From Seiridium cupressi (lineage: Eukaryota; Ascomycota; Sordariomycetes; Amphisphaeriales; Sporocadaceae): a DNA stretch of 64,000 nucleotides. The notes under the pieces are model-generated. The model was not told where the DNA came from. It searched no databases and saw nothing but the letters and a program-made list of their open reading frames with translations. Positions 32,981-44,822 of the stretch are shown one piece after another. The DNA is taken from NCBI GenBank assembly GCA_036674765.1, contig JARVKI010000040.1:186001-250000 (forward strand). Reading direction: 5' to 3'. Position 1 is the stretch's first letter. Every line of letters starts with the position of its first letter. Made by a program: the position numbers and the translations under genes.

Positions 32981-35900
32981 ACATCAGTTCGTTCTGGGAG
33001 CTTCAAGCAGTACTGGGTGACTAAATCCAACTGTATCGGGATGTATGCATATAAAGATAGTCCTAGAAAGCAGCAGATATTCTCGTAACACGGCGTTAGC
33101 GAACATATCGTTCGAATTTAAGAGACCGGTACTGTTGCAATGGGAAGGCCGGGACATGTACGGAACATTGACAGCAACCAACGCTGCAGCAAACGACAAT
33201 TCATTTGCAATTAAAGCCACTATTCTATACCTGAACATGAGGAATAAGAGGAAGAACCAAATAAAACCGACGGAAGCGCGAGTACCCTTCATAGCCTGAC
33301 ACTTGACTTCGCACTTAGACTTGACCATTTGTTTTTCTGTGTTCCAACACATCCCAGAGGGTAAAACATGATCTGTGGGGAATCTAGTCTCCATCATGCT
33401 ACGTGCCATACATAGCGCTGCGGCTCATGGGGGTCTATGCAATGTCGACACCGTGAGGTTTGAAGCCTGGTTTTCCGAATGGAACCACTTTGGCAAAATC
33501 AAGGTCCAGTAAATAAACTTCTCCAAGGTATTCATTATACGGGGCTGCAGAAATCTATTTTCGTTTCATCTGACACAGTTGAGATGGCGGCGGTTCTGAC
33601 ACTCTGCCCAGCCCTTGGCTTCTTAAGCAGGCTTCAGCAGACCTAGTCGCCATGCACCGGACCTTCGAGTATCCAGATGGACGTATTCGGAGATCCCTCT
33701 CTTGGATTGTGTTGATTGAGATCGGATAAGCCCTATGATCATGTGGCAGGTATTACTCGGCTTGGCCGACCATATCAGTCTAGTTACTGCTACTGATGGG
33801 CTTGATTATAGGGCTTGCTATTGCAGGGGGTTTCTGTGCCTCCAGTCATGATGTTGAGAGGCTCGCTTGTGGCGTTGATAGTGTCTGAAATCGCCAGCCA
33901 TATATTACGAAACTAAGTATGGCAACATAACCTATACACTGATTTGTAGCGAAGCCAATAATGAGCGAGTTGGCGAGACAGGATAAATTTCCACGCGAAA
34001 GCTGCAGACGATCAGTGCCTCGTTTGGCGCCGTGGCTAGGTCTCATAGTTGGTGGATTTGATCATAGCACGAACTTCTCAACTTCGACCATTCCAAACTA
34101 CATAGGATTCTAGTTCCAGTGAGGAGCCAATCAGTGGCCAGTTCGCTAGAAGATGAAAAAGTGACATTAACGGAGCGGAAGCGGTCCTCAACCTTGGTAT
34201 CCAAGGTTATTCGATAGCACCCTTTCCCGCCAAGCTCAATTGGTGGAGCGACCGCTTCGCACTAACCCAACGCTCGCAGCATCATCACCTTCGTGTCTTC
34301 TACTACCTAGCGCTGGGAAAACTCCCTTGCAGATTGACGTGATCAACAGTGTCTTTTAATTGTGGCAGGAGACAACTCCTCGATCTTCGGATGACGAATT
34401 GGCTGGAGGGGAATTGCTTTCGCGCCTCCCGTTGTTAGCAGCTGTTATCCATGTCCCGCCGATCCTCGAGGTTTGAGCAACGGTCAGTCTGTTGCCTAGT
34501 TGGAGTCTTGGCTGTGCTTCACGTCTCACCAAAAAAGCTTGGAGGAAGCAACCCCGACCGTTGCATTTTACCAAGATCCTATGGTCAAGTTCCGTCTTGG
34601 TATTGGTCTTAGACCATGGGTCCTCCGACTGCCGATCTCGTCCTGAGGCACAGGAAAGCTTGGTCGATTCTAGAGTGCGAATTGCCCGCCGCTTGTCCAT
34701 CCCATCTCACGACTGTCTCCGAAGAATGACTAGCTGTGAGGACAAGAACACCAAGATCGGGGTGCAGAAAATGGCCTCCTTCAAAACATGCTTGTCTTCT
34801 CCCAAGCAAGACTTTCAAGCCTGAGCACGGCCTTTGCTGACAATTGAGTGTCTTGTACGCGGGATGCCGCTATTCATCAAGCATTGGCCCAACACCTCGG
34901 GCTCTTCAAGTCTGATCACCCGCGCTGAAGCGGCTTGGAGCTGACGACGCCTAGGAGCATTTATGGATCTTGGCTGCCAATCTGCGATCAGTTTCCCAAA
35001 TGCACTTGCCCGGATGCGCCGCGAAAGTCTTGGTGGTTAGAGAAGTATGCAAATAACCCTGAGGTGAGGCTGTTTTAAGCGCCTCGCTACCGATCAAGCC
35101 TGCAGATATACCGCAGCTCCGATCCCGACCATCCTGCAATTGAACCCCCAAATGGCCGGCACTTGCTTGCAGGCCAGTGTCGTACCCGGTGGCTGTTTCT
35201 GTGTCGCGGCCTATTAGCGTTCAATGTGCCAGTGCTTGAAACATCGAGTCGCTGGTTGCGAAATTCCCCCTTTGGGTCTTGGCTATATACATTACCCACT
35301 TGCAACCCCAGATCCCAAGACGGGGCTCCTGCTGTGGAGGGCCCTTGGCCAGGCCTTCCAGTCCCAGCACTCCAGGAACAACCAAGAAGAGCACAAGACA
35401 CCCAAAGGCCTGTCACTCTCAAAACGCAAGGCTTCTTTCATCTCGGCGCACTGGGCGCGGAGATAGTGTACTTGGGCGCTTGGCTTTGTGCTTGGCAGGT
35501 ATCAAGCTTGACTGACCCACCCAGCTCTCACAACGCTCTCTGTCAACGTTGGAACATCATGCCGCATGGACGCTTCAACCGTACTTGGCAGCCTCAGCCA
35601 AGAGCTTCAGCGCAACAGTGGCTCAACTAGTTGATCGTAGCCTGCGTGCACCTCAGCTTGCCCGCTCTCCAACCTATTCGACGTGTTTCAAGCGAATCCA
35701 CTCAACTAGTCTTGTTTATTCTGCGCACCCCAGCTTGCGTGGGCCCTGGTCTAGACGAAGGCTGGTATCCATGGTCAACTATAGATTCTGCTTGCACTTA
35801 TTTTTCTTTACCACCGCCATCCAAGTCTAGAAACGTCTTGGCATAGCAGGGACGTGAGTCCTCCATGTAGTTCATCTAGCAGCTTGGCGTTGGGAGTTCC

Positions 35901-36149
35901 ACCCTGGACGCCCAGACGTCTTGCCTCCCGAATGGCTCCGCTGGTATATATGAGGGCCATCGCGGAGTCCCAAGTCTGATATTTTGTTCCTCAGCTGTGC
36001 TCAAGTCCAGAATCCGCCCTCTTTGTTCCAATACTATAATTCTTCTATTCTTCCGCTGGTCGCCGCTGGTCGTTTTGTTAATCCTATCAGTCAATATTTC
36101 TTGAGCTCTCTATTCCAACATCGAAAAGTCGCCCCGATAATTAGTCAAA
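32981..36149. other. Gene-free stretch, 3.2 kb
   Basis: It holds the permease 3' region, several chance frames and the promoter of the secreted protein at 36150. A 141-codon minus-strand ATG frame at 33409-32984 contains two hydrophobic runs but has no recognisable family. Chance frames of that length are expected in 64 kb. The 34.4-35.9 kb part has longer frames because it is richer in G and C. Confidence 0.45.
35945..35952 (+). promoter_or_regulatory. TATA box of the 36150 secreted-protein gene
   Basis: TATATATG lies about 200 nt before the ATG. A pyrimidine-rich leader follows (near 36005-36060), typical of highly expressed fungal genes. Confidence 0.4.
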
Positions 36150-37203
36150 ATGGTTAGCTACCGTCTCGTCGCCACTGGCCTCATGGCTTCGGTTTACGCC
36201 CTTCCTTTGAACATCAACCTCGGTGCCTACTCCCCTGCCTTGTAAGTGCCCAGGACCAGACGTCGTTCGACATGGCAGATATTCTAACTCGTATACAGGG
36301 TAGTCGGTGATGGTGAGATATCTTTCGGAGGAGGTCAAGATGTATCCCAGCTTTTCAACACGCTTGAGGGCGCCGCTGTCAATGCCGCAACTGGCCAATC
36401 CAACGGTGCTGCTCAAGCTGCTGCTCCGGCCGCCGCCGCCCCAGTTGCTGCAGAGGTGACCACCGCAGCGTCGGCCCCGACGGAGGATACTACAGTTGTT
36501 GCTGCCAAACCTGCGACCGACTCGACCCTCTCTGAGCAAGGTACGTCCCCAGTATTAACCCTTGTTTTGTTTAAACAGCACTGACTCTTCAACAGCTGCG
36601 TCCATCTCTACCCTCCAAGGAATGGGCAAGGAGATTGCTCCCCGAGAAGGCGAGAGCCCAAAGGCCAAGCGTGATCTCCAAGGATTCGACCGCGCCCTTC
36701 AATACGCCGAGAATGCCTTGACCAAGGGCCCCGTCGTCCAACTTGGAACTGGTGAGGGTGGTGCCGGTGTCGGTATCATTGTCGACAACAGGCCCACCAC
36801 GGCAGCAGCAGCTGGCACTGGTCAGGCCGCCGGTGCCGCTGCCGCTGCCGTCAAGCGTGACGAGACCTCCGCATCGCAACCTCGCCGCCGCACAAAGGTC
36901 ACCACTATGTACGTCCGCCGCGGTGTCCCAGCTGGTAAGTTCTACTATCCAAAGCTAGAAATCCCCAAAACAACGGCGGCATGCTAACTGGCACAAGTTA
37001 TGCAGACATCTGAGTTGGAGACTCGTGAAGCCAAGACAGTCCCGACCCCAGTCGTTGCCGCCGCCCTTGCCAAGAAGAGCGAGGCTGCCCCAGAGGAGAA
37101 ACGAGAGAGCACGACAAGCATTGACGCCATCAACTTGAACGTTGACGGCCCCCAAGGCATCACCATGACTTTCGTCGAGACTTCGGACGACGCCGAGGAG
37201 TGA
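36150..37203 (+). CDS. Secreted Ala/Thr-rich protein with dibasic (Kex2-type) sites
   Basis: Four exons (36150-36241, 36299-36540, 36596-36934, 36998-37203) give 292 residues. A signal peptide (about 1-17, cut near YA-LP) is followed by a motif LPLNINLGAYSPALVVGDGE that looks conserved-type, then low-complexity Ala/Thr/Val linkers. Lys-Arg pairs occur at 136-137, 198-199 and 259-260, with RRR at 208-210 and RR at 219-220, mostly inside disordered sequence. No cysteine is present, no GPI signal and no membrane helix beyond the signal peptide. The pattern would fit cell-wall or extracellular delivery, with possible Kex2 cleavage into peptides, but the segments between the sites are not repeats of each other. 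Function unknown. Confidence 0.87.
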
Positions 37204-39417
37204 AATGTCTGTCTATTTCAATCTTAACAATAACAATCTTAATACCGTAAAACGCCATCCGCCTCAGAGTCCTCCACTTTATGACTACTGTACAACGGTA
37301 GCAATGATACCATCAGCCGTGGGGAAGAGTTGACAACGCAAGTCCTCCAGGGTGGAGGCAGAATACACGCGGCGGAGGCTTCTCATTAGAGCGACATGAT
37401 TTTCAACGGGCGTTTTATAGATCCAAAATGGGATTCCAACTCAACATGATAGTCAACGGTTGGTTTCGTTGGATTGGTAGAGCGACTATCCATAGTATAA
37501 GCAATTCAAATCGACCTGCAATTTGCACGGTTCTGGACAAATACCCTGTGCAAGCGTGAACATGAAGTCGCGAACAAGCCACGAATGTGTCAATGTCTTC
37601 TCACACGCGCGTTTTCTCTTAGAAGCAATATTGATGTGCGTCTAGCATGGTGTTAAGGTCAAACACGAAAATGAATAGATCAAACCTCGAAAGCCGTCTC
37701 AATCCCCCACGTATCCCAGTCCTGGCCGGACACCAAACAAAATACCCTGCTGTGGCAAGCCAGGCTTCTCGAATGCATGTGCACTTTATTGTTTCCTCAT
37801 TTAGTTAGGAACAATTTTCCAGTATGATTTGCCACACTGGATTTTCTCAAACCGACATGGTTCTCTTGGCATGTCGCAGACCGATTCTGTGCTATATGCG
37901 TTCCTTAGATGGAGCCATAGTGAGAGATGGGATGAAATTCCTAGGCACTTGCAATGTAATGCATTACCCCAAAGTGCAAGTATGCACAGAGGCTACAATA
38001 GCATCTCGGCCGGACAGAAAACATGGCAATTTTTTTCTTCCTAAAAAGAAATCTATATATATGTCCCTTGCATGTTTCATTAATTGTTGTAGCGTGGCGG
38101 AACAAACCCTCTTGTTGGCTCGGTGGTGCTGCCGAATTGCTTCTACGGCGCTTCATCACGTATCTACGTAGACTTCTGATTGTAATATCGAACCCAGCGC
38201 GCCAATATACTTCCAACTTCGAAGTAATGTCGGATGCGAACGACAGTGATCCCCTTAGTTCTCAACAGTTGATGAATATATGCCTTGCCTAAGAATTCAA
38301 CTACCACGCTTAACCCACTTTGTGAAATTCATTTTCAAAAGTGTGGAATTTGATTCAGACACGAGCGGAAGCCATACCATGGTTTCATACGAGGCTAATT
38401 ACATGCTGCCTTCATCGGTATTTAAAGACTTGGAGGGGAGAGTGATGGTGGAATGCGAGGCCCTTTCGCGGGGCGTTGATGAAAGAGAGATTAAATCAGA
38501 ACTTCCGTGGACGCAGGTGAAATTCTTCCGAAAACCTTTAGTATCTGGAAATCCTTTTCGCCGCGGACGAACCTTTTCATGATACGCTTGAGCTTCCCAC
38601 CAAATCGGATTCGTCGTTCCGTCATTATTGTTGAAATTGTAAAAGAGAGACTAAACAAATAAATTCTTGCCTCTTCCACTGATGACTTTGTTTACAGTGT
38701 CAACTGCACAGGGCTGTCTTACATTACGAGGAATCCATAGACCAGACGTTAAAAACAGATATAGTGGTATTTAAAACGCGAGCACAAAGAGTCTCTGTAA
38801 AGGATCAAAGGCTTATTTTCATATGTCAGGCGCTTACGCCGACGGAGAATTTACATTTATTGCTCAATCTCCATGCCATGGGGTAGCTATTAGAACTTAC
38901 GGCGGCGGCAACACGGACAGCTCATCAAAAGCTACGCGTTAGCCACGCTGTCAGTCGATCCATCCAACAGGGCTATACATGGGAACGAATTCACATGGGC
39001 GAGCACTTCACGCAGATATGTGGGAGCCAAGCCTGCTAGATCGGGTATGGAGCTTCCTGTGATTTGATATATGCTCACAAAAGTCGCAGTTGATGTTTCT
39101 GGCAATAATGCTGTATAATGTGTCATGGCTAAGAAGGACAGTGCAACAAGGGTAGAGCATGCCGCCATTTATGGTGATAGTCGTCTGAACAAATGGCGTA
39201 CACTTTCGCTATGAGGATGAAGGTTGGGTGGACGAGCTCAAGTGGCCGCTTCATTGAGAAAAAAAAATTTAAAAGTGACGACTACCTCTAAATATCCAAT
39301 TGTAAAGCCCGACTTTTCCACGACCGATATCTGCGCCAACACCTGTACGCCAATATCGTCTATAACGTAAGCTCTTGTCTTTGGTGGTTTTATCAAACGA
39401 CAATCAATTGTCTCATG
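37204..39417. other. Gene-free stretch, 2.2 kb
   Basis: A/T-leaning with short chance frames on both strands (for example 38280-38582 plus). No gene, RNA or repeat is supported. Confidence 0.5.
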
Positions 39418-41204
39418 CTAGTTCCATGGCTTATACCCCTCGTTCTTCTGTTTTTGGCGAGTGTTCCACCCCAGTTTGCCGCTGATGCTGTTCACCCAGT
39501 CTTCACTACGTCGCCCCTGCGGCATGACTGACGCGAACGGGAACCTGCTGGCACTTATGGTGACGTAATCTCCGGGACGCATCTCAAGACGTTCGCGACC
39601 ATCAAAACTTGCCCACGAGCTAGTCCGGGCGCTGTACGGCACGCCTATTCGTAATACGATGGTATCAGGGAGGATGATTGGGCGGAACGATAGCGTGTGC
39701 GCGCATATCGATGTTACCAACATGACCGGGTTTTCCGGGTGGCATAGAGAGCCCCCGGCTGCTAGGTTATATGCCGTCGAACCAGTGGGTGTCGATACAC
39801 AAATACCGTCAGCCATGACTGATGTAAAATGTTCGTCGTCGCCAAAGATCTCTGTATATGACATGGTGGGGTTCGGCCCACGGTCCACGACGATTTCGTT
39901 CAGAATCTCGAATGTCCCATCAGGCCGATGGGTATGTTCATCGTCTTTCTCCTCGCCTATCAATTCTTCGACGAGGTCCCGCTTGCTCTGTGCCTCGTCT
40001 TCGTCTTCGTCCTCCTCATTGCCGCTCGTCAGGGGCCTGCTGCGCTTCTGGCTCCTCATGATTGTGCCCTCGAAACGTAGGCGCAAGCTGACTGTGACGC
40101 CGTCTCGGAAAGCCGTCGTCAGGATATCTTGGTATTCGGCAAAATCGAACTTGGTCATGAAACCTAAGCTTCCGAGTGCGAAGCTCAATACCGGGGGCAC
40201 GATCCGTTGGAATAGCCAACTAGCGTAGAGGACTGTCCCGTCGCCTCCGAGACTGATAACAAAATCAAACGTATGCGGTCTGGTCCTACACATCCTCTCG
40301 TCCCAATACCTGAGTCTTTTATCCAATACGTGGCTAGGAGCATCTGACTCCGTCTCTTCAGCATCGACGTACTCGCGTCTCAACTCCTCTAGTAATCCTG
40401 GAGCGTCAAACTTCTTATGCTCTTTGAGGCTATCCTCAAGATAGACAGTATATCTTACATCTCGTTCGTGACTTAAGAGCCATTTGGTCACCTCTCTTGT
40501 CTTGGGTATTAATTCTGCGTCGTATACTTTGGTGAGAATGAATATAGTCTTGGCCTTGAACCTCAGTCGTACACTGCCCAATCTCCGGCTCAACTCTCGG
40601 ACGCCCCAGGCCATCTCGCTCAACTGCTTCTTGGTAAGAAGTCTACTGTGTAGCTCGTCTTGCTCCTCGCTAGTGAGGTCTAACTCGGACTTTGACTTAT
40701 CGATCGATGTCTTCCATGACTTCTCGTCGATCTGACCTGCATCGGTACTTTCCGCGCTGTCCGGTTCCACCTTGGATGGGCGCCGGGTGTCTTTACCTTT
40801 CGGCTCGACTAATCGATGGAGTCCATTCTCACGGGTGATGTTTTCGTGGGCATGTGGTTTCCTGTGGGTTTCAAGGAACTGGTGCACTAAACACTGCGTT
40901 TTCTTGGATTGTTTGTCTATAAGTGGCATGACTGCATCGCCGTTCACCAACGAGCTTTTCCTGCGATATGGATTCGTAGGATCGAAGGAAACCTAGATAG
41001 TAACGATGATTTAGCGACGGGGAACTGGCGCTTGGAGGAATGTTTTCGACGATATACCTCAACTGGCCTCATATCCTCGTCGCTGGCACTTGATCCATGG
41101 TCGCGATCGTCATGCTGCACTGCTAAACGATCCTGGTCGAAATGAGCATGCTTGTCCTCGTCATGCCCTTCTTTCGCCGGGCCAGCATCTGAAGATCTCG
41201 TCAT
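39418..41204 (-). CDS. NAD kinase (Utr1/Yef1/Pos5 family)
   Basis: Two exons (41204-41058, 40992-39418) give 573 residues. The enzyme phosphorylates NAD(H) to NADP(H) with ATP. Diagnostic motifs are SLGGDGTVLYASW (GGDGT near 298-302) and STPTGSTAYNLAAGG (near 449-463). The N-terminal 200 residues are polar and probably regulatory, as in Utr1. An acidic insertion (EEDEDEDE near 375-382) lies between the two lobes of the catalytic domain and is Lys/Glu-rich around it. No mitochondrial presequence is obvious, so a cytosolic enzyme is likely. The start at 41204 is the first ATG; the frame continues upstream only from a GTG. Divergent from dolichol kinase. Confidence 0.95.
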
Positions 41205-42021
41205 CTTCTCCTTGTAGGAGGGAAGCAGTGACCAGCTCGTGACACCGAAAAGTGTCGCGACTTCGATCCTCACGGGATTGAGGACAGCGACGGCGAAGTC
41301 TAGCGGCAGCACCTTTTCTATGTGCTTACTCGGGGATGATGTCGAGACTCGACGTGGGACAACTGCTGTGGTGGGGCAGTAACTGCATTAAGTTACCCCT
41401 CGGTGCAGGCCCTGGAAGGAATGTACATTGTGATTACATCAGTAAGCGTCTGTGTACATGCGGCGCTTGTCCCTTAACTCCGGAATGCTAAAAGCGGAGC
41501 AGTTCCGTTGCCGTCGATCCCGCTCGCCAATTTGCGCTGCGCCGTGCGTGTTTGGGGGACCGGTGCTACCTCGAACTGTCCAAACAAAGGATTGCCCACT
41601 TCTCTGGGTAACTCGCAATGGCTGCATCCAAGTCCTCGATAGTCACGTCGTGTCATATCATGTCTAGCCACCAAGAAAATTCGCTAGAGGGGCATTGCTG
41701 CGAGTAAAAGTCAATGCAACCTGTCCAATGGAAAGTCCCGGGAGCGAGTGTGAGAGCGGGTACCTGCTAAGGCTGACGACTACTGCGCTCGAAAGGCATG
41801 TGAACACCGTCTAACTAGGTAGTTAGAAGCTCAAGCTTTAACAGCCACATCCCCGAATTCCTCAACAAATCCTCGTCGAGCTCGATGCGAAGCCCATTGG
41901 ACTCTTGATCGCAGCAACCACCTAACACAACCCTCGAAATCTCCATGCGATAAGCAACGACAATCCGCAATCGCATGACCCTACGACCAACCCTGCGCCA
42001 GGTGCGATCCTGGTTGCCGAC
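41205..42021. promoter_or_regulatory. Shared upstream region of NAD kinase and dolichol kinase
   Basis: About 820 nt between divergent start codons. Short chance frames only. It must contain both promoters; no TATA box stands out. Confidence 0.45.
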
Positions 42022-44822
42022 ATGCCTGAGCACTTGAGCTCCTCGACAGCACAGCGACCGGCGGCGACCAGCCAATTGCACAGAGAGAATGACGCTCTAA
42101 GACTCCTCTCTAGATCACCACACCCCTATCATCACCAGAAGTCAGAGCTTCTCGAGCCGTTGGACAAGTTCTCGAGCTCCAGCACTGCCCACTCCGTGCT
42201 CCGCTCGAGCGTAGATGACATCCAACCTCGGAGCCGGACGTCCTTCCCGGCCGTGTCCCGGGACACAACCCCGACGAGTGATAGCGGTACTGAAGCGGAC
42301 GATGAGCATTTTCTGAAGGGTCTTCCAGCCCCGCGGACCAAACTGCATAAGGGCTTACGTGGGCGCAACGAGGTACTCTCGGGCACCTCTTCACCGTTAC
42401 CTTCACCAGCACCACCGGAAGACGGATCGAGACGGACTTTTTACATCACCTCCACGTTCAAGAAGGACGGTAAAGCAGCCAAAGAGCAACAGCTAAGAAC
42501 CGACTCGTCCAAACGCATCAGGGTGGTTATACGGCGGTTGGCAGAATTTATACTGCTCGGATCACTCGGAGCTCTGGTACGAACCAATGATGACGTCCGG
42601 CCGGTACTGTATAAATGGCGTATAGGTACGTACCCCACGACTCGGCTGCCGACTGTCTTGCTCACAATTCCCCAGAACTCGTTTCGAGCTTGGGCATTGC
42701 GGGTGCTCTGGCAGCCTTGTATCCATTGAGGCTGGTGTGCTGGGGTTATCGGCACCGAAGCCCACTGAACAGAATACCTCTGTACATTCCTACCTCTTTC
42801 GATCCTGCACCTCTTCTGTACCCACCAGCCATTACCCTCCTTGTGTCGTCCCTGATATCAGCAGACAACGACGCAGTTCTTCTCCCGAACATTGTTCTCT
42901 CGCTTTGCGCCCTGCCGCCTGCCATCTTTCCGAGGCTGTTTGGCGACGAATTGTGCAGCTCATTGCACTGGCTGGTGTCCTGCGCGCCGCTCATCATTTT
43001 GAAGTCGGTGCAGCATGGATCAATGCTTCCAGGCAGGGAGCCTGATGGTGCTTCAGTACAGCTTGAAAGTCTCGTCTTGCTGTACCCCTTGCACCAATGC
43101 TTGTGTATTACCCTGCATTCCTTGACGACTACGAGTCTTCTAACTGCAGAGCTGCAACTTTTATCTGTAGCGCTTATCAACGTGATGTTGCTGTCATGGT
43201 CGCCACAAATAACCATTATCAAAGCTATGCTATGGGTTGGCGGTCTCGACATTCTCGTGCTATGCACTCGAGTGATCCTGTGGGGCATAGCACTCGCTCG
43301 CGTGCCGAAATGGCGCTTCAGACGTGCCGATGGCCCTCTGAAACGCCACAGCTCGGTGTTATCAACACTCATGTCCTGGAGGAGGGTTCGCCATGACTTG
43401 TTCCATGCCCCCATGGACTGTTCTTCTTGCAGTTCATGCGAAGCTATCGACGACTACGAGGACACGGATGGGGTAGGTGGTCTATCATCGAACGGGCTAA
43501 TACGTATCCAAACCACAACACCAGATGGTGCTAACCCAGCTGGCCTTGAGCATTCATTCTCGGGTTCAGAGGGCAACCAACCTGAAGTCCGGTTCGACAT
43601 GACGGAAGCAAAACAATTGGGCCATCAGAGGCGACATACCCTGCCCAACATCGACAGGCCGCTGAAGAGATCGCATACGCATACTCCATCAGGACGCAGA
43701 AAAAGATCAGCATCGTCATCGATAAGAGCATTTTTCTCGTTGACTCAGCAGCAAGCCACAACGCGAAAGTGGCTCTATGCTCTCTACGTCTATCTCTGTG
43801 TCATTGGGACGATATTTATTCCCAACCGATTCGTTGGCGTAAAAGAGTTTGTGCAAGAGCATGCGTTGAAAGGCTACGAGCCAGTTGGCTGGGCCCTAGG
43901 CTACCTATTTGGGGACCTACCTTGGTTTAGGTGGCAGGTAGTCAGCCATAATCTGGAACGATGGATATGTCTCTCACCGCGCGCGGTTTTGGACGACGCC
44001 CAAGGCCTTGGTTGGGTCCAGTATCTTCGCACAGCCGTACTTGGAGAAGCGAATACCCGGCTACTCCTCAGCGCATACTACGTCACGGTGTTGGCGACTG
44101 GGCTGATCATCGTGTTCCAACTCTCACCCCTGTATGAAGTGGACACCCGCCGAAAGGTCTTCCACTTCATGATGGTGGCTATGTTTGCTCCATCAATCTA
44201 TGTCGACCCGACTTTCGTGGCGTTGGCGCTATCAATCGTGCTTGCCTTGTTCCTCTTACTCGACTTACTACGGGCAAGTCAACTTCCACCCCTTTCGAAA
44301 CCGCTGGCGTTCTTCCTCGCCCCATATGTGGACGGGCGCGATCTGAGGGGCCCTGTTGTTATTTCGCATATTTTTCTGCTCATTGGCTGTGCCATTCCTC
44401 TTTGGCTGTCCCTCGGGTCCCTTCCTCGGACCGGATCCGGCTACATGGAAGGTTGGGAAGTGCCCACCCGCGAGGTGAGCATGGTCGCAGGTGTCATCTG
44501 CGTCGGCTTAGGTGATGCAGCTGCATCACTCATCGGACGACGCTACGGACACCGCAAATGGGTATGGGGAGGCGGAAAGAGTCTCGAGGGTAGTTTGGCC
44601 TTTGCAACGGCCGTCCTCCTTGGACTAATGGCAGCCGAAATCTGGCTCCGAGTCGGCGGGTGGCCCTCTGCTACTCCGCTTGATTCTCTGCCGGTGACAG
44701 TCGGGAAAGCCGCCGTATGTGCCAGTACGGCTAGTCTCACGGAAGCTGTCCTGACTGGTGGCAACGACAACGTGATAGTCCCAGTCGTTCTCTGGACATG
44801 TGTAAAGGGGCTTGGTATTTAG
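42022..44822 (+). CDS. SEC59: Dolichol kinase
   Basis: Two exons (42022-42625, 42676-44822; 50 nt intron) give 916 residues. The enzyme makes dolichyl phosphate with CTP in the ER membrane, feeding N-glycosylation, O-mannosylation and GPI anchors. The first ~170 residues are a Ser/Pro-rich cytosolic extension. Many membrane helices follow. A polar loop (about 420-540) lies in the middle, and the C-terminal kinase domain has DTRRKVFHFMMVAMF, then VGLGDAAASLIGRRYG and the CTP-binding WGGGKSLEGSLAF, and ends TGGNDNVIVPVVLW. Yeast Sec59 is about 520 residues. The extra length is in the N-terminus and loops, as is usual in filamentous fungi. Confidence 0.95.

Noticed and set aside
32984..33409. 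141-codon minus-strand ATG frame with two hydrophobic stretches
   Set aside because: No family, no promoter sign, and convergent overlap with the permease 3' region; several such chance frames are expected here.
35163..35630. 155-codon plus-strand frame
   Set aside because: Starts at TTG, lies in a G/C-richer segment, and overlapping frames of similar length exist in other phases.
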